Positions 17,401-24,849 of a DNA stretch of 64,000 bases are shown here, piece by piece. The notes under the pieces were generated by a model, which ran no database searches, was not told where the DNA came from, and saw only the letters and a list, made by a program, of their open reading frames with translations. Made by a program: the position numbers and the translations under genes. How positions within the stretch are numbered: the stretch's first letter is position 1; each line of letters begins with the position of its first letter. The DNA is from Kribbella jiaozuonensis (GTDB lineage Bacteria > Actinomycetota > Actinomycetes > Propionibacteriales > Kribbellaceae): the NCBI RefSeq assembly GCF_005233875.1, contig NZ_SZPZ01000004.1, forward strand, positions 1,178,001 through 1,242,000, read 5' to 3'.

Positions 17401-18531
17401 ATGAGCACAAACGAGAGCATCCAGTCCTTCACCGTCAACATCGACCAGGCCGACCTGGACGATCTGCAGGCCCGCCTCGCGCGGACCCGGCTGCCCGAGC
17501 CAGCTCCCGGCGACGACTGGGATCTCGGCACCCCGAACCACTACCTCCGCGAGATGGTCGACCACTGGCAGAACAAGTTCGACTGGCGCGAGCAGGAAGC
17601 GCGGATGAACGAGTTCCCGCACTACCTGACCGAGATCGACGGCCAGACGATCCACTTCATCCACGTGCCGTCCCCGGTCGAGGGCGCGACGCCGCTGCTC
17701 CTGCTGCACACCTACCCCGGCTCGTTCGTCGACTTCCTCGACATGATCGGCCCGCTGACCGACCCGGAGTCGTACGGCGGATCCGCCGAGGACGCCTTCT
17801 CAGTGGTCGTCCCGTCGATGCCGGGCTTCGCGTTCAGTACGCCGCTGGTCGACCGGGGCTGGACGATGGCGCGGGTGGCGCGGACGTACGACAAGCTGAT
17901 GCGGCGGCTCGGGTACGAGTCGTACGGCACGCACGGGTCCGACGGCGGCGCGATGATCTCGCGGGAGCTCGGCCTGCTGAACCCGGAAGGTTTCCTCGGG
18001 CTGCACGTGCTGCAGCTGTTCTCGTTCCCGTCGGGCGACCCGGCAGAGTTCGAGAAGTTCACGCCGGCGGACTACGCGGCGCTCGAGCACCTGAAGTGGT
18101 TCCAGTCGGTCGGCGGGTACAACGCGATCAACTCGACCCGCCCGCAGACCGTTGCCGTCGGCATCTCCGACTCGCCCGTCGGCCAGCTGGCCTGGAACGA
18201 ACTCTTCAACAGCTTCGGCAACGGCACCAGCCTGGTCAGCCGCGACCAGATCCTGACCGAAGTCTCGCTGTACTGGTTCACCAACAGCTCGGCTGCGGCC
18301 GGCCGGTACCACTACGAAGAGGCGAACTCCGGCGTCGAGCCGCAGGTCAACAACGCACCGACAGGCGTTGTGGTCTTCGCGGACGACTTCAAGACCATCC
18401 GGCCGCTGGCAGAGCGCGACAACACCAACATCGTGCACTGGTCGAACTTCGAGAAGGGCGGCCACTACGCCAGCCTCGAGTGCCCGAACGACGTCACCGC
18501 CGACCTGCGCAAGTTCTTCCGCAGCCTGTGA
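17401..18531 (+). CDS. Epoxide hydrolase-family alpha/beta-hydrolase
   Basis: A 376-residue protein. It begins with the EHN-type N-terminal segment (FTVNIDQADLDDLQARLART, DHWQNKFDWREQEARMN) found in microsomal-type epoxide hydrolases, followed by the alpha/beta-hydrolase fold: oxyanion loop HTYPGS at 103-108 (usually HGWPGS), nucleophile elbow GSDGG with D181, and a C-terminal GGHYASLE carrying the catalytic His. An Asp nucleophile supports epoxide opening. It is divergent from a WYL regulator. The HGW to HTY change in the oxyanion loop is worth noting but occurs next to conserved Pro-Gly. Confidence 0.9.
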   Translation: MSTNESIQSFTVNIDQADLDDLQARLARTRLPEPAPGDDWDLGTPNHYLREMVDHWQNKFDWREQEARMNEFPHYLTEIDGQTIHFIHVPSPVEGATPLLLLHTYPGSFVDFLDMIGPLTDPESYGGSAEDAFSVVVPSMPGFAFSTPLVDRGWTMARVARTYDKLMRRLGYESYGTHGSDGGAMISRELGLLNPEGFLGLHVLQLFSFPSGDPAEFEKFTPADYAALEHLKWFQSVGGYNAINSTRPQTVAVGISDSPVGQLAWNELFNSFGNGTSLVSRDQILTEVSLYWFTNSSAAAGRYHYEEANSGVEPQVNNAPTGVVVFADDFKTIRPLAERDNTNIVHWSNFEKGGHYASLECPNDVTADLRKFFRSL

Positions 18532-18538
18532 GTTCACC

Positions 18539-18568
18539 GGGCCGGCTCGCTCTCGGGCGAGCTGGCCC
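18539..18568. terminator. Bidirectional hairpin terminator between convergent genes
   Basis: Arms 18539-18550 and 18557-18568 pair over 12 bp with a single G-U wobble and a 6-nt loop. It sits between the stop of the epoxide hydrolase and the end of the caspase gene, only a few bases from either. A short T stretch follows on the plus strand at 18575-18578. Confidence 0.6.
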
Positions 18569-18570
18569 GC

Positions 18571-21282
18571 TCACGTTTGCAGCTCGATCTTGCCGATCAC
18601 CTTGGGTCCGACGGTGTCGAGTACGAGGATGCCGTCCTGGTAGAAGTTGCTGACGTACATCCGCTGGCCGTCCGGACTGACGGCCAGCTCCACTGCTGCC
18701 CCCAGGTCGTCGGTGAGTGAACCCACGACCTGATGCTTGCCCAGATCAACGATCTGGACGACGTCGTCGGTGCCCTCGGTGCCGAGGATGTAGAGCCGCT
18801 TGCCGTCCGAAGCCCCGATCCTCGCCCCGTCCGGCAACTCCTGCGGCACCGGCCGGGTCGACTCGACGTTCGTATTGATCACCGCGTACGTCGATTGGCC
18901 GATCACGTACAACATGCCGTCCCGTCCCGGCGTGAGGTCGTGCGGCTGGGAATTCACCTTGATCGGGGTACGTGTCGGCTGACGGGTCTTCGTGTCGATC
19001 ACCGCGACGGAGTTCACGCTGTCGGCGACGTACAGCCGCTCGCCCTTCTCGTCGACCGCGATATCCGCCGGGTTCGGTCCGCTGGCCAACGGACCGCCGA
19101 CCGTCTGCATCGTCTCGGTGTTCACCTCGGTGATCGTCTGGCTCTTCTTGCTGAGCGCGTAGACGCGATGGGCGGCAACGCTCACCGTCAACTCGGTCGG
19201 CTCGGGTGCAACGGCGATCGGCTGGCCGACCACCTTCCACGCGGCGACGTCGATGACCGAGATCGTGTCGGAGCCGGAGTTCGCGACGTACAGCATCTTC
19301 CCGTCCGGCGAGAGGGCGAGTCGGCTGGGCTGGGTCCCGACTCGGAGCGCGTCGCCGACCTGTTTGCGGGTCGTCGTACTCAGCCTCAGGATGCGTGCGT
19401 TGCCGATGTCGGCGGCGTACAGGAACTGGCTGTCCGGGCTGACCGCCAGGCCGATCGCGATCGGGGATCTCGGAGCCGGCGGTACGACGGCGACCGCGAC
19501 ACCACCGAGTACTGCGGGAGCGACCACCGTTGCCGCCATCAACCAGCGTCGTGTGGGCAGCCCGGTCCCGGCCGGCCTGATGACACCGACGAGGCCGAGC
19601 AGGAACCACACCGCGAACAAGATCACCGAACGCGCGGTGGGCCCTCCGGCCGGGTTGAAGAGCCCAATCCAGACAACGAATCCGCCGAGAACCCAGCCGG
19701 CGAAGAACGGCCGTCCCAAGTTGAACAACGGACAGGCCAGCGCCAACTCGGCACCAAGGATGCCAAGGACCACCGGCGTCAGGCGACGGACGAGATCCGG
19801 CTGCAGAAGGTGCGGTCCACTCCGAGAGGCATCGACCACCATCACGAGGACCAGGATCGCCGCGACCACACCCAGCAACACAAGCCGGAGCTGAGGACGC
19901 GGCCGCCCAGGACGCCACCGGACGAAGGCCACAACACCCGCCGCCAACCAAGCGACATGCGCGGCCGCATCGAGGTAACCCGGAAGGCTCTGAAGCCCGC
20001 TCGGGATGAGATTCGTCAGCCGACTCGTCAGCAACAGAGCACTCACAAGCCCCGGCACCGACAGGCCGGCAACGAAGGAAGTCCCCGCCTCCCGGAGCCT
20101 CAACTGGGCAATCAGTGCGACAGTCAGCACGGCCGCAACCACGATCGAGTACCACGAAGCTTGCAACACCGCGGACACGACCGCGAACCCGGCGGCCGCC
20201 ACCGTCAACAGGAAGACCGGCCAGTCGATCGTGGGCAGCCGCACCCGATCCCGCCAACGCCGTACCGTCGCCGTCGCAGCACCACCGAAGGTCGGCGCGG
20301 GTGCAGGTCGTCGCACCCGGGGTATTGCCACCGGCCCCACCGTCGGACCGTCGAGGTACGCCTGCGCAGCGGCGGAAATTGCCCGGCTGTCGTCGTCCGT
20401 CAGCTCCTCGAGCTTGGCCCTGGCCGTCTGCCGAACATGCTCATTGCTTGCCTGAAGCAACTGCCCGAGTGGATTCAGCGCCGTCTGCCGGATCGCCGGC
20501 ACCGGGCTCTCGAGTGTCGTCGCCAGGTACTCCGGCAACTGCCAGCCCGGATTGGATGCGATGACCGTCCGGCCCTCGATCTGCGCGACCTGCTGCGGCC
20601 GCTGGTTCGGCTGCTCCGCAACGACCGCCTCGTAGACGTAGCTGTACAACTCGTCGACAGTGATGTCACCGTCCGCATCGAGGTCGGCCGCGCCGGTGCG
20701 CAGACCTTCCACCAGATGCCTCGTGAAGACCGACTGCGGCGCCTCACCGTGGATCGTGCTGCCCTCGAACGCGTACTGGAGGGAGTCCGACGCGGTGAGC
20801 ACCGTACGCCCCCGGCCGCCAAGCGCCTCCTTCGTGTGAACGGCCGTGTCCGCCTTCGCGAACTGCTGCACGGCGTATGCACCGCCGTAGCAGCAATCCA
20901 GGATCAGGATCTTCTGCCGCGAGGCGCTCTCATCCACCGCCTCATTCACGAATTGTGTCGGCAGGCCCGTGAACCGCGGGCTGTCGTGCTCGGTGTCCTT
21001 CATCGCGAGATACAGCCGGCCGTTCTCGTCTTTCAAACCGTGACCACTGAAGTAGAACAGTGTCAGGTCATCACGCTCGCTGGTGGCGTAGAACCGGGCG
21101 ATCGCTCGGCCGACCCGACTCTCCGGCTCGTTGACCAGTACCTCGACCTCGAACCCGGCAATATCCGGATCCTCGAGGACTCGCGCGAGCGCTTCGGCAT
21201 CCTGCGCCGGCGCGACCAGCCGCCGCATGGCAGTGTCCTCGTACTCGTACGTCGCCACCAGCAACGCCCGTCGACGCCCCAC
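18571..21282 (-). CDS. Caspase-family protease fused to a membrane domain and beta-propeller
   Basis: A 903-residue protein. Residues 1-250 are a caspase/metacaspase domain: catalytic H81 in LFYFSGHGLKDENG and C131 in ILDCCYGG. An EF-hand-like loop, D200 to E211 (DLDADGDITVDE), lies in the region equivalent to the small subunit. About residues 255-315 form a HEAT-like helical piece. Residues about 350-610 hold about seven or eight transmembrane helices. The C-terminal about 290 residues contain repeated blades with the YVTN/YncE signature (LYVANSGSDTISVIDVA, LYVADSVNSVAVIDT, MYVSNFYQDGILVLDT), a seven-bladed-type propeller. Topology would put protease and sensor at opposite ends. It starts 3 bp after an EACC1-like gene, the adaptor expected for such effectors. 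A cell-suicide or conflict protease is the likely role (family inference). Confidence 0.92.
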   Translation of the reverse strand: MGRRRALLVATYEYEDTAMRRLVAPAQDAEALARVLEDPDIAGFEVEVLVNEPESRVGRAIARFYATSERDDLTLFYFSGHGLKDENGRLYLAMKDTEHDSPRFTGLPTQFVNEAVDESASRQKILILDCCYGGAYAVQQFAKADTAVHTKEALGGRGRTVLTASDSLQYAFEGSTIHGEAPQSVFTRHLVEGLRTGAADLDADGDITVDELYSYVYEAVVAEQPNQRPQQVAQIEGRTVIASNPGWQLPEYLATTLESPVPAIRQTALNPLGQLLQASNEHVRQTARAKLEELTDDDSRAISAAAQAYLDGPTVGPVAIPRVRRPAPAPTFGGAATATVRRWRDRVRLPTIDWPVFLLTVAAAGFAVVSAVLQASWYSIVVAAVLTVALIAQLRLREAGTSFVAGLSVPGLVSALLLTSRLTNLIPSGLQSLPGYLDAAAHVAWLAAGVVAFVRWRPGRPRPQLRLVLLGVVAAILVLVMVVDASRSGPHLLQPDLVRRLTPVVLGILGAELALACPLFNLGRPFFAGWVLGGFVVWIGLFNPAGGPTARSVILFAVWFLLGLVGVIRPAGTGLPTRRWLMAATVVAPAVLGGVAVAVVPPAPRSPIAIGLAVSPDSQFLYAADIGNARILRLSTTTRKQVGDALRVGTQPSRLALSPDGKMLYVANSGSDTISVIDVAAWKVVGQPIAVAPEPTELTVSVAAHRVYALSKKSQTITEVNTETMQTVGGPLASGPNPADIAVDEKGERLYVADSVNSVAVIDTKTRQPTRTPIKVNSQPHDLTPGRDGMLYVIGQSTYAVINTNVESTRPVPQELPDGARIGASDGKRLYILGTEGTDDVVQIVDLGKHQVVGSLTDDLGAAVELAVSPDGQRMYVSNFYQDGILVLDTVGPKVIGKIELQT

Positions 21283-21285
21283 GAC

Positions 21286-21642
21286 TCAGCTCGCTTCATG
21301 CTTGCGCAGGAACGCCTCGATCAACCGTTCCTTCTCCTCGGTCGTCGCCGCGTCGACCTCGATCGAGTCCGCGCCGATCGTCAACGTCACGCGCTGCTGC
21401 GGGCTCCGCCGTACCAGCCAGTCCTTGAGAATCGTGACGAGCACCGACACCATCCCACCGGCGCCACCCAACGCGATCGCAACCTGGCCGACGACGGCGG
21501 CGTCGCCTTTACTGCCTTCTGGCGCGACAGTTCGTACGTCGCGGGTGTCGAACTCGCGCAACTCCCGCCGCAACTGCCGAATCCCCCGATCCGCGAATTC
21601 CGGATCGTCGTCCACCAACCCCACCTGCACCCAAACCCCCAC
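21286..21642 (-). CDS. EACC1-like effector-associated protein (copy A)
   Basis: A 118-residue protein matching the pattern of EACC1 (effector-associated constant component 1): an N-terminal VWVQVGLVDDDPEFADRGIR strand-helix, then a hydrophobic Gly-rich helix VVGQVAIALGGAGGMVSVLV, TILKDWL, and a C-terminal VTLTIGADSIEVDA strand with a LIEAFLRKHE helix. I chose GTG 21642 because GGGAGGG lies 4-5 nt upstream and the paralogue at 22022 begins at the same point; an ATG at 21696 would add 18 unrelated residues. It ends 3 bp before the caspase start. In known conflict systems EACC1 proteins accompany effectors; the biochemical role is not settled. Confidence 0.82.
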   Translation of the reverse strand: MGVWVQVGLVDDDPEFADRGIRQLRRELREFDTRDVRTVAPEGSKGDAAVVGQVAIALGGAGGMVSVLVTILKDWLVRRSPQQRVTLTIGADSIEVDAATTEEKERLIEAFLRKHEAS

Positions 21643-21728
21643 AGAACCCTCCCAGGATCGCGACTCATGATCGCGGGTCAGGCCGTGGTTCCGCAACGTT
21701 CGGTAGCCATCTGCCGACGCAACGCAGA

Positions 21729-21758
21729 GAGCCCGGAGTGCTCACGCACTCCGGGCTC
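21729..21758 (-). terminator. Strong hairpin downstream of EACC1 copy B
   Basis: A perfect 12-bp inverted repeat, arms 21729-21740 and 21747-21758, with a 6-nt loop. It lies in the 379-bp gap between the two EACC1 genes. Read on the minus strand it is followed by TCTCTGCGTT. It would stop or attenuate transcription from copy B before copy A and the caspase. The rest of the gap (21643-21728 and 21759-22021) has no gene I can support; it must hold the promoter for copy A if the hairpin terminates. Confidence 0.55.
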
Positions 21759-22021
21759 CTTTGGGCTCCACCCTTCTGGAGGGACGTCCGGGCAGAGCTT
21801 CCTCGTCGGGCTCGACCTCAGACCTGCCGGCGCTCCCGCCAGTCCCGCCGCAGCCCCCCGGATCCACAACGAACAACCGGCAGCCGAAGGCCACCCCGAA
21901 TCCTGCACCGCCCCACCGCAATCCCCTCCCCCCGGGACCTGCAATCCTCACCGGTCCCGCCATCGACGCTACGCCCGCCGGTTCCCCCGGACAACGCCCG
22001 AGCCGCCGTTCAAACGTGTGA

Positions 22022-22384
22022 CTACCGAGGCCGATCGAGGAACTCCTCGAGCAACGCCGCCCGCTCGTCGGCCGTCGGCCGCTCCAGCTCGATCGAGTCG
22101 TCCCCCAACGTCACCACGATCTTCCCCGGACTCTTCCGCCGCTGGATCCAGTCCCGCAGTACGGCGACCAACGTCGGCACCGCCCCACCCGCCCCCACCA
22201 ACGCCACCGCGATCGCAATAGACCCATCGTCCTGAGCCAGCCCACCCGCGTCCTTCACATCCTGCGTAGGCAGCCCCTCCCCGGCCAACTCCTTCCGCAG
22301 CTGCTGAACCGCCTTCACACACCGCTTCGCATCCATCCCCGCATCCGCCACCACCCGAACCTCGACCCACCGCGGCTCACCCAT
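22022..22384 (-). CDS. EACC1-like effector-associated protein (copy B)
   Basis: A 120-residue paralogue of the protein at 21286-21642. Both share the plan WVxVxVV - xQLRxEL - a Gly-rich hydrophobic helix (VALVGAGGAVPTLVAVL here) - LRDWIQRR - a basic strand - VTLGDDSIEL - a closing acidic helix (ALLEEFL). A GGGAG site lies 6 nt before ATG 22384. It is transcribed toward the caspase, but a strong hairpin and about 380 bp separate it from copy A. Family role as for copy A; which copy partners the caspase cannot be told from sequence. Confidence 0.8.
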   Translation of the reverse strand: MGEPRWVEVRVVADAGMDAKRCVKAVQQLRKELAGEGLPTQDVKDAGGLAQDDGSIAIAVALVGAGGAVPTLVAVLRDWIQRRKSPGKIVVTLGDDSIELERPTADERAALLEEFLDRPR

Positions 22385-22412
22385 CCACCACTCCCATCAG
22401 TTGCCCCAGGCC

Positions 22413-22701
22413 CCCTGTGGATAACTCCCCCACCCCACAATGCCCAACTCCTATCCTGCTGAAAACCCCACCGAAAGGCCCACCAATGCCTCCCAACAAC
22501 CCCGAACCCACCTCCCTGATCACCCCCACCACCGCCGCCGAACTCCTCCCCCACATGCTCACCCGCTTCCGCCTCGGCTACCAAGACCCCTTGATCTTCG
22601 GCACCACCAAACCCGAAGCCGTCCTGATCCCCTACACCCTCTGGCACACCCTCAACCCTGTGGATAACTCAGCTCCCCATCAACGCTGAACTCCTATCCT
22701 G
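22413..22701. repeat. 243-bp-spaced direct repeats flanking the truncated antitoxin gene
   Basis: Two exact blocks recur 243 bp apart: CCCTGTGGATAACTC at 22413-22427 and 22656-22670, and AACTCCTATCCTG at 22446-22458 and 22689-22701. The first block contains TGTGGATAA, the reverse of a consensus DnaA box. Each pair precedes an antitoxin-like gene (22486 and 22734). The repeats look like duplicated upstream regions, so the small gene is a tandem copy that lost its 3' part. Confidence 0.8.
22486..22689 (+). CDS. Truncated antitoxin-like paralogue
   Basis: A 67-residue protein. Its core, TAAELLPHMLTRFRLGYQDPLIFGTTKPEAVLIPY, follows the same pattern as the antitoxins at 22734 and 23778 (TAxxLPxMLxRFR, PLIFG, PEAVxxPF). 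After LWHTLNP it stops within VDNSAPHQR, so the C-terminal toxin-binding part is missing. The tail is encoded by the second copy of the upstream repeat, which shows how it was cut. It could be a decaying copy or a short DNA-binding decoy. The start ATG 22486 is chosen because homology begins soon after; no clear ribosome site is seen. Confidence 0.6.
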   Translation: MPPNNPEPTSLITPTTAAELLPHMLTRFRLGYQDPLIFGTTKPEAVLIPYTLWHTLNPVDNSAPHQR

Positions 22702-22733
22702 ATGACGATGCTCCACGCACTGGAAGGACAACG

Positions 22734-23087
22734 ATGGACTCCGAAGAAACGCCGTACCTCCTCCCCGATGGGGATCGCGTCTGGGTCATCAAGACGTCCA
22801 CCGCCGCCGGGCTCCTCCCACAGATGCTCGAACGTTTCCGCGCCGACGAGCCCGAACCCCTCATCTTCGGCGACGCCGGCCAACCAGAGGCCGTAGTCAT
22901 CCCCTTCGACCTCTGGCGCCGCCTCGACGCTCTCGCCGCCGACGAAAAGGGCTTCGATCACGCCTATGACGAAGTCCGCCGGCGCCTGGCGGATCCACAG
23001 CCCTCGGTCCCGCTCGAAGAGGCCGCAGCGCAGATCGGCTGGGATCTCGATGAAGACATCGATGACTCCGACTTCAAGCCGCGATGA
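22734..23087 (+). CDS. Type II antitoxin (Phd/YefM-like)
   Basis: A 117-residue protein with GGAAGGA 5 nt before ATG 22734. The N-terminal half (STAAGLLPQMLERFRADEPE, PLIFGDAGQPEAVVIPFDLW) has the Phd/YefM-like layout of an antitoxin DNA-binding domain; the C-terminus is acidic (DLDEDIDDSDF), as expected of a toxin-neutralising tail. The stop overlaps the toxin gene start by 4 bp (ATGA). The repeat upstream (22656-22701) probably holds its promoter and operator. Confidence 0.8.
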   Translation: MDSEETPYLLPDGDRVWVIKTSTAAGLLPQMLERFRADEPEPLIFGDAGQPEAVVIPFDLWRRLDALAADEKGFDHAYDEVRRRLADPQPSVPLEEAAAQIGWDLDEDIDDSDFKPR

Positions 23088-23701
23088 CGAAGTACCGCCT
23101 GCTGCTGCGGACGGAAGTCATGCAACAACTCGCGGCGCTGAGCCAGGCCGCAAAGACCCAAGGCCCTGGCGGCCTGCGCACACGCGAGTTCCGCGGTCTG
23201 CAGATCGGCCTTCGCGCGCTCGCTGACGGCTTGGAAGAGGAGTACGACGGCAAGCGTCTCTCCTATCACCGCCACGACCTCAGCGACTGCGCAGAGATCA
23301 AACTCGCGGTCGTCCCCGAGACACGCCACAACATCGAACTCGGCCCATCCCACCGACTCATCTACCGCGAATTCGAGCCCGAAGATGGCGGCCCGCCCTA
23401 CCGACAGGTCGTCGCCTACGCCCACCGAGCCGCCGACCGCCCTTTTGAAGAGGCCGCATCCCGCCTCGGCCGCCAATCGGGAGCACGTCTACGAGCCATC
23501 CGCCCATCACCCACACCGAACAGGCACCCGCCCAGCTCCGCCGCCCCAATCCGCCAGCCCCTCCCAGCAGACCTCCGCATAGCCCTGGCCGCAGCATCCA
23601 ACGTCGCGCCGGCCTCCGGCGCCGTCAGACGCACTCCAACCGCAGAAGAGCCTCGCACCAGACCAGGCGACAGATATGGCCCACGTGGCCACGAGCTATA
23701 G
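23084..23701 (+). CDS. RelE/ParE-like toxin with a long C-terminal extension
   Basis: A 205-residue protein coupled to the antitoxin by a 4-bp overlap. Residues 1-130 have the compact basic RelE/ParE-like layout: YRLLLRTEVMQQLAALSQAA, LRALADGLEEEYDGKRLSYH, LSDCAEIKLAVVPE, SHRLIYREFEP, YRQVVAYAHRADRPF-like end. A ribosome-dependent or gyrase-poisoning toxin is the usual role for such pairs; I cannot tell which. The last about 70 residues are Pro/Ala/Arg-rich and roughly double the usual size of the family. The closing residues run close to the next antitoxin's promoter region. Confidence 0.72.
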   Translation: MTKYRLLLRTEVMQQLAALSQAAKTQGPGGLRTREFRGLQIGLRALADGLEEEYDGKRLSYHRHDLSDCAEIKLAVVPETRHNIELGPSHRLIYREFEPEDGGPPYRQVVAYAHRAADRPFEEAASRLGRQSGARLRAIRPSPTPNRHPPSSAAPIRQPLPADLRIALAAASNVAPASGAVRRTPTAEEPRTRPGDRYGPRGHEL

Positions 23702-23777
23702 CACTGTTGCCTCAATCAACGATCACGGAACGGCCCCCGACTCGTCTAGCGTGGAGACAGCCGGCGAAGGAGCTCAG

Positions 23778-24128
23778 ATGTCGACGGAAACACCGCAGGA
23801 CCACCCGAACGGCGACCAGGTCAACGTGATCGATACCGCAACGGCGGCGTACAACCTCCCTCGGATGCTGCAGCGCTTCCGCACAGGTCAGCCCGAGCCC
23901 CTGATCTTCGGCGACGACGGTCGCCCGGAAGCCGTAGTCGTCCCATTCGACCACTGGGAGCACCTCGAGGAACTAGCCGAGGACACCAGGCAGGCCGCAG
24001 ACATCCGTGACCTCACCCAACGGCGCCTAACGACGAACCGCCCCGAGGACTACATCTCCGCCGACGACCTCGCCACAGAGTTCGGCTGGACCCTCGACAC
24101 CGACACCGAGCCGCCCGAACCCCGGTGA
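23778..24128 (+). CDS. Solitary antitoxin-like protein (Phd/YefM-like paralogue)
   Basis: A 116-residue protein with GAAGGAG 7 nt before ATG 23778. The region ATAAYNLPRMLQRFRTGQPE, PLIFGDDGRPEAVVVPFDHW matches the antitoxin at 22734 residue for residue in many places. The C-terminus is acidic (LDTDTEPPEP). No toxin gene follows; the next gene is on the other strand. It may cross-neutralise the toxin at 23084 or be a relic of a lost pair. Confidence 0.75.
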   Translation: MSTETPQDHPNGDQVNVIDTATAAYNLPRMLQRFRTGQPEPLIFGDDGRPEAVVVPFDHWEHLEELAEDTRQAADIRDLTQRRLTTNRPEDYISADDLATEFGWTLDTDTEPPEPR

Positions 24129-24193
24129 CGGCCAAGCACCACCCGATCCCCCGACCCCGGACCCCGGACCTGACAAGGAATGTGCGCTTAGCG

Positions 24194-24604
24194 TCACTCG
24201 CTGCGGGATGGATGCCAGCTCGGAAGGTGTACGGCGTCCCGCGGATACGCACGCTGATCGTCCTCCAGCAGATCTGGCGTCCCACCGCCGTCGAACGGAG
24301 GATTGTCGTAGTCGAACTCCGCCTCGATGCCATCGCCCGGCGTCACGCTGAACACTGCGTTGTACCAAGTCCCCTTGCCCTCTTCGTACATCGCATCACG
24401 CAGATCGTCACACGCCATCTGCGCCTCGACATCGATGCTGAGCCCCGCCTCAACCGAGCCGTCCAACATCTCAACCGCGAGCTGAGTCTCCATGGTCGCC
24501 GCGACCGCCGACACCGTCAGAACAGCCTTCGCCCATCCCTCAGGCACCCCCTTCACCATGGCCAAACCAATGGTCTCCAGGCTCGCTTGATCAGGAATCG
24601 ACAT
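24194..24604 (-). CDS. YezG-like immunity protein, orphan
   Basis: A 136-residue protein of the YezG/DUF600 immunity type. The C-terminal half (DDLRDAMYEEGKGTWYNA, IEAEFDYDNPPFDG, YPRDAVHLPSWHPSR) nearly duplicates the immunity protein at 32656-33066 (LREAMYQERKGTWYNA, DAEFDYENPPFDG, FPRDADSLPDWHPSR). YezG proteins neutralise C-terminal nuclease domains of polymorphic toxins. Its start lies 14 bp inside the end of a toxin fragment, so it was once directly downstream of a full toxin gene. It now protects against kin toxins or against nothing in this strain (inference). Confidence 0.85.
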   Translation of the reverse strand: MSIPDQASLETIGLAMVKGVPEGWAKAVLTVSAVAATMETQLAVEMLDGSVEAGLSIDVEAQMACDDLRDAMYEEGKGTWYNAVFSVTPGDGIEAEFDYDNPPFDGGGTPDLLEDDQRAYPRDAVHLPSWHPSRSE

Positions 24605-24776
24605 GTGAGGTTCCTCTACTAGGACGCGGTGCGTTTCGAATGGTCTGTTGCGTAACTACGCCGTCGATCGAGTACCTGACGGCAATCAAGTCGGGACGAT
24701 TCTTGTCAGTGCGATACACGAGGTCAATCTGGACCTCCACCTTCGATCCGGCCTCCAGCGGCAAGCGACAAGACAC
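24591..24776 (-). pseudogene. C-terminal remnant of a DNA/RNA non-specific nuclease toxin
   Basis: This frame encodes PLEAGSKVEVQIDLVYRTDK, NRPDLIAVRYSIDGVV, QQTIRNAP. It aligns with residues 235-280 of the intact toxin at 31800-32654 (LIEQGESIDVTVGFKYSDDS, LRPDTIRVRYKHAGGVV, RVAIDNKP) with the same spacing. Upstream of about 24776 the frame continues to 24864 but no longer resembles the toxin, and it has no start with a ribosome site. The catalytic His region is gone. The fragment overlaps the immunity gene start by 14 bp, the natural order of toxin then immunity. The helicase gene begins 74 bp away on the other strand. Confidence 0.75.
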
Positions 24777-24849
24777 GGTTGTGGCGGTCTCAAATCCGGA
24801 TGGCTGTCGGTGGCTTCTGGCAAGCTCCTCTTGAAGGGGTGATTGTTGG

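Noticed and set aside
21761..22021. Pro-rich 86-codon plus frame between the EACC1 genes
   Set aside because: Low-complexity proline-rich reading, no ribosome site, no resemblance to any family.
18733..22221. 1162-codon plus-strand open frame
   Set aside because: Exactly antisense to the caspase and EACC1 genes, with repetitive Arg/His/Gln-rich content and no ribosome site.
22413..22670. Replication origin suggested by two DnaA boxes
   Set aside because: Only two boxes, no AT-rich unwinding region, no dnaA/dnaN or rep gene nearby.
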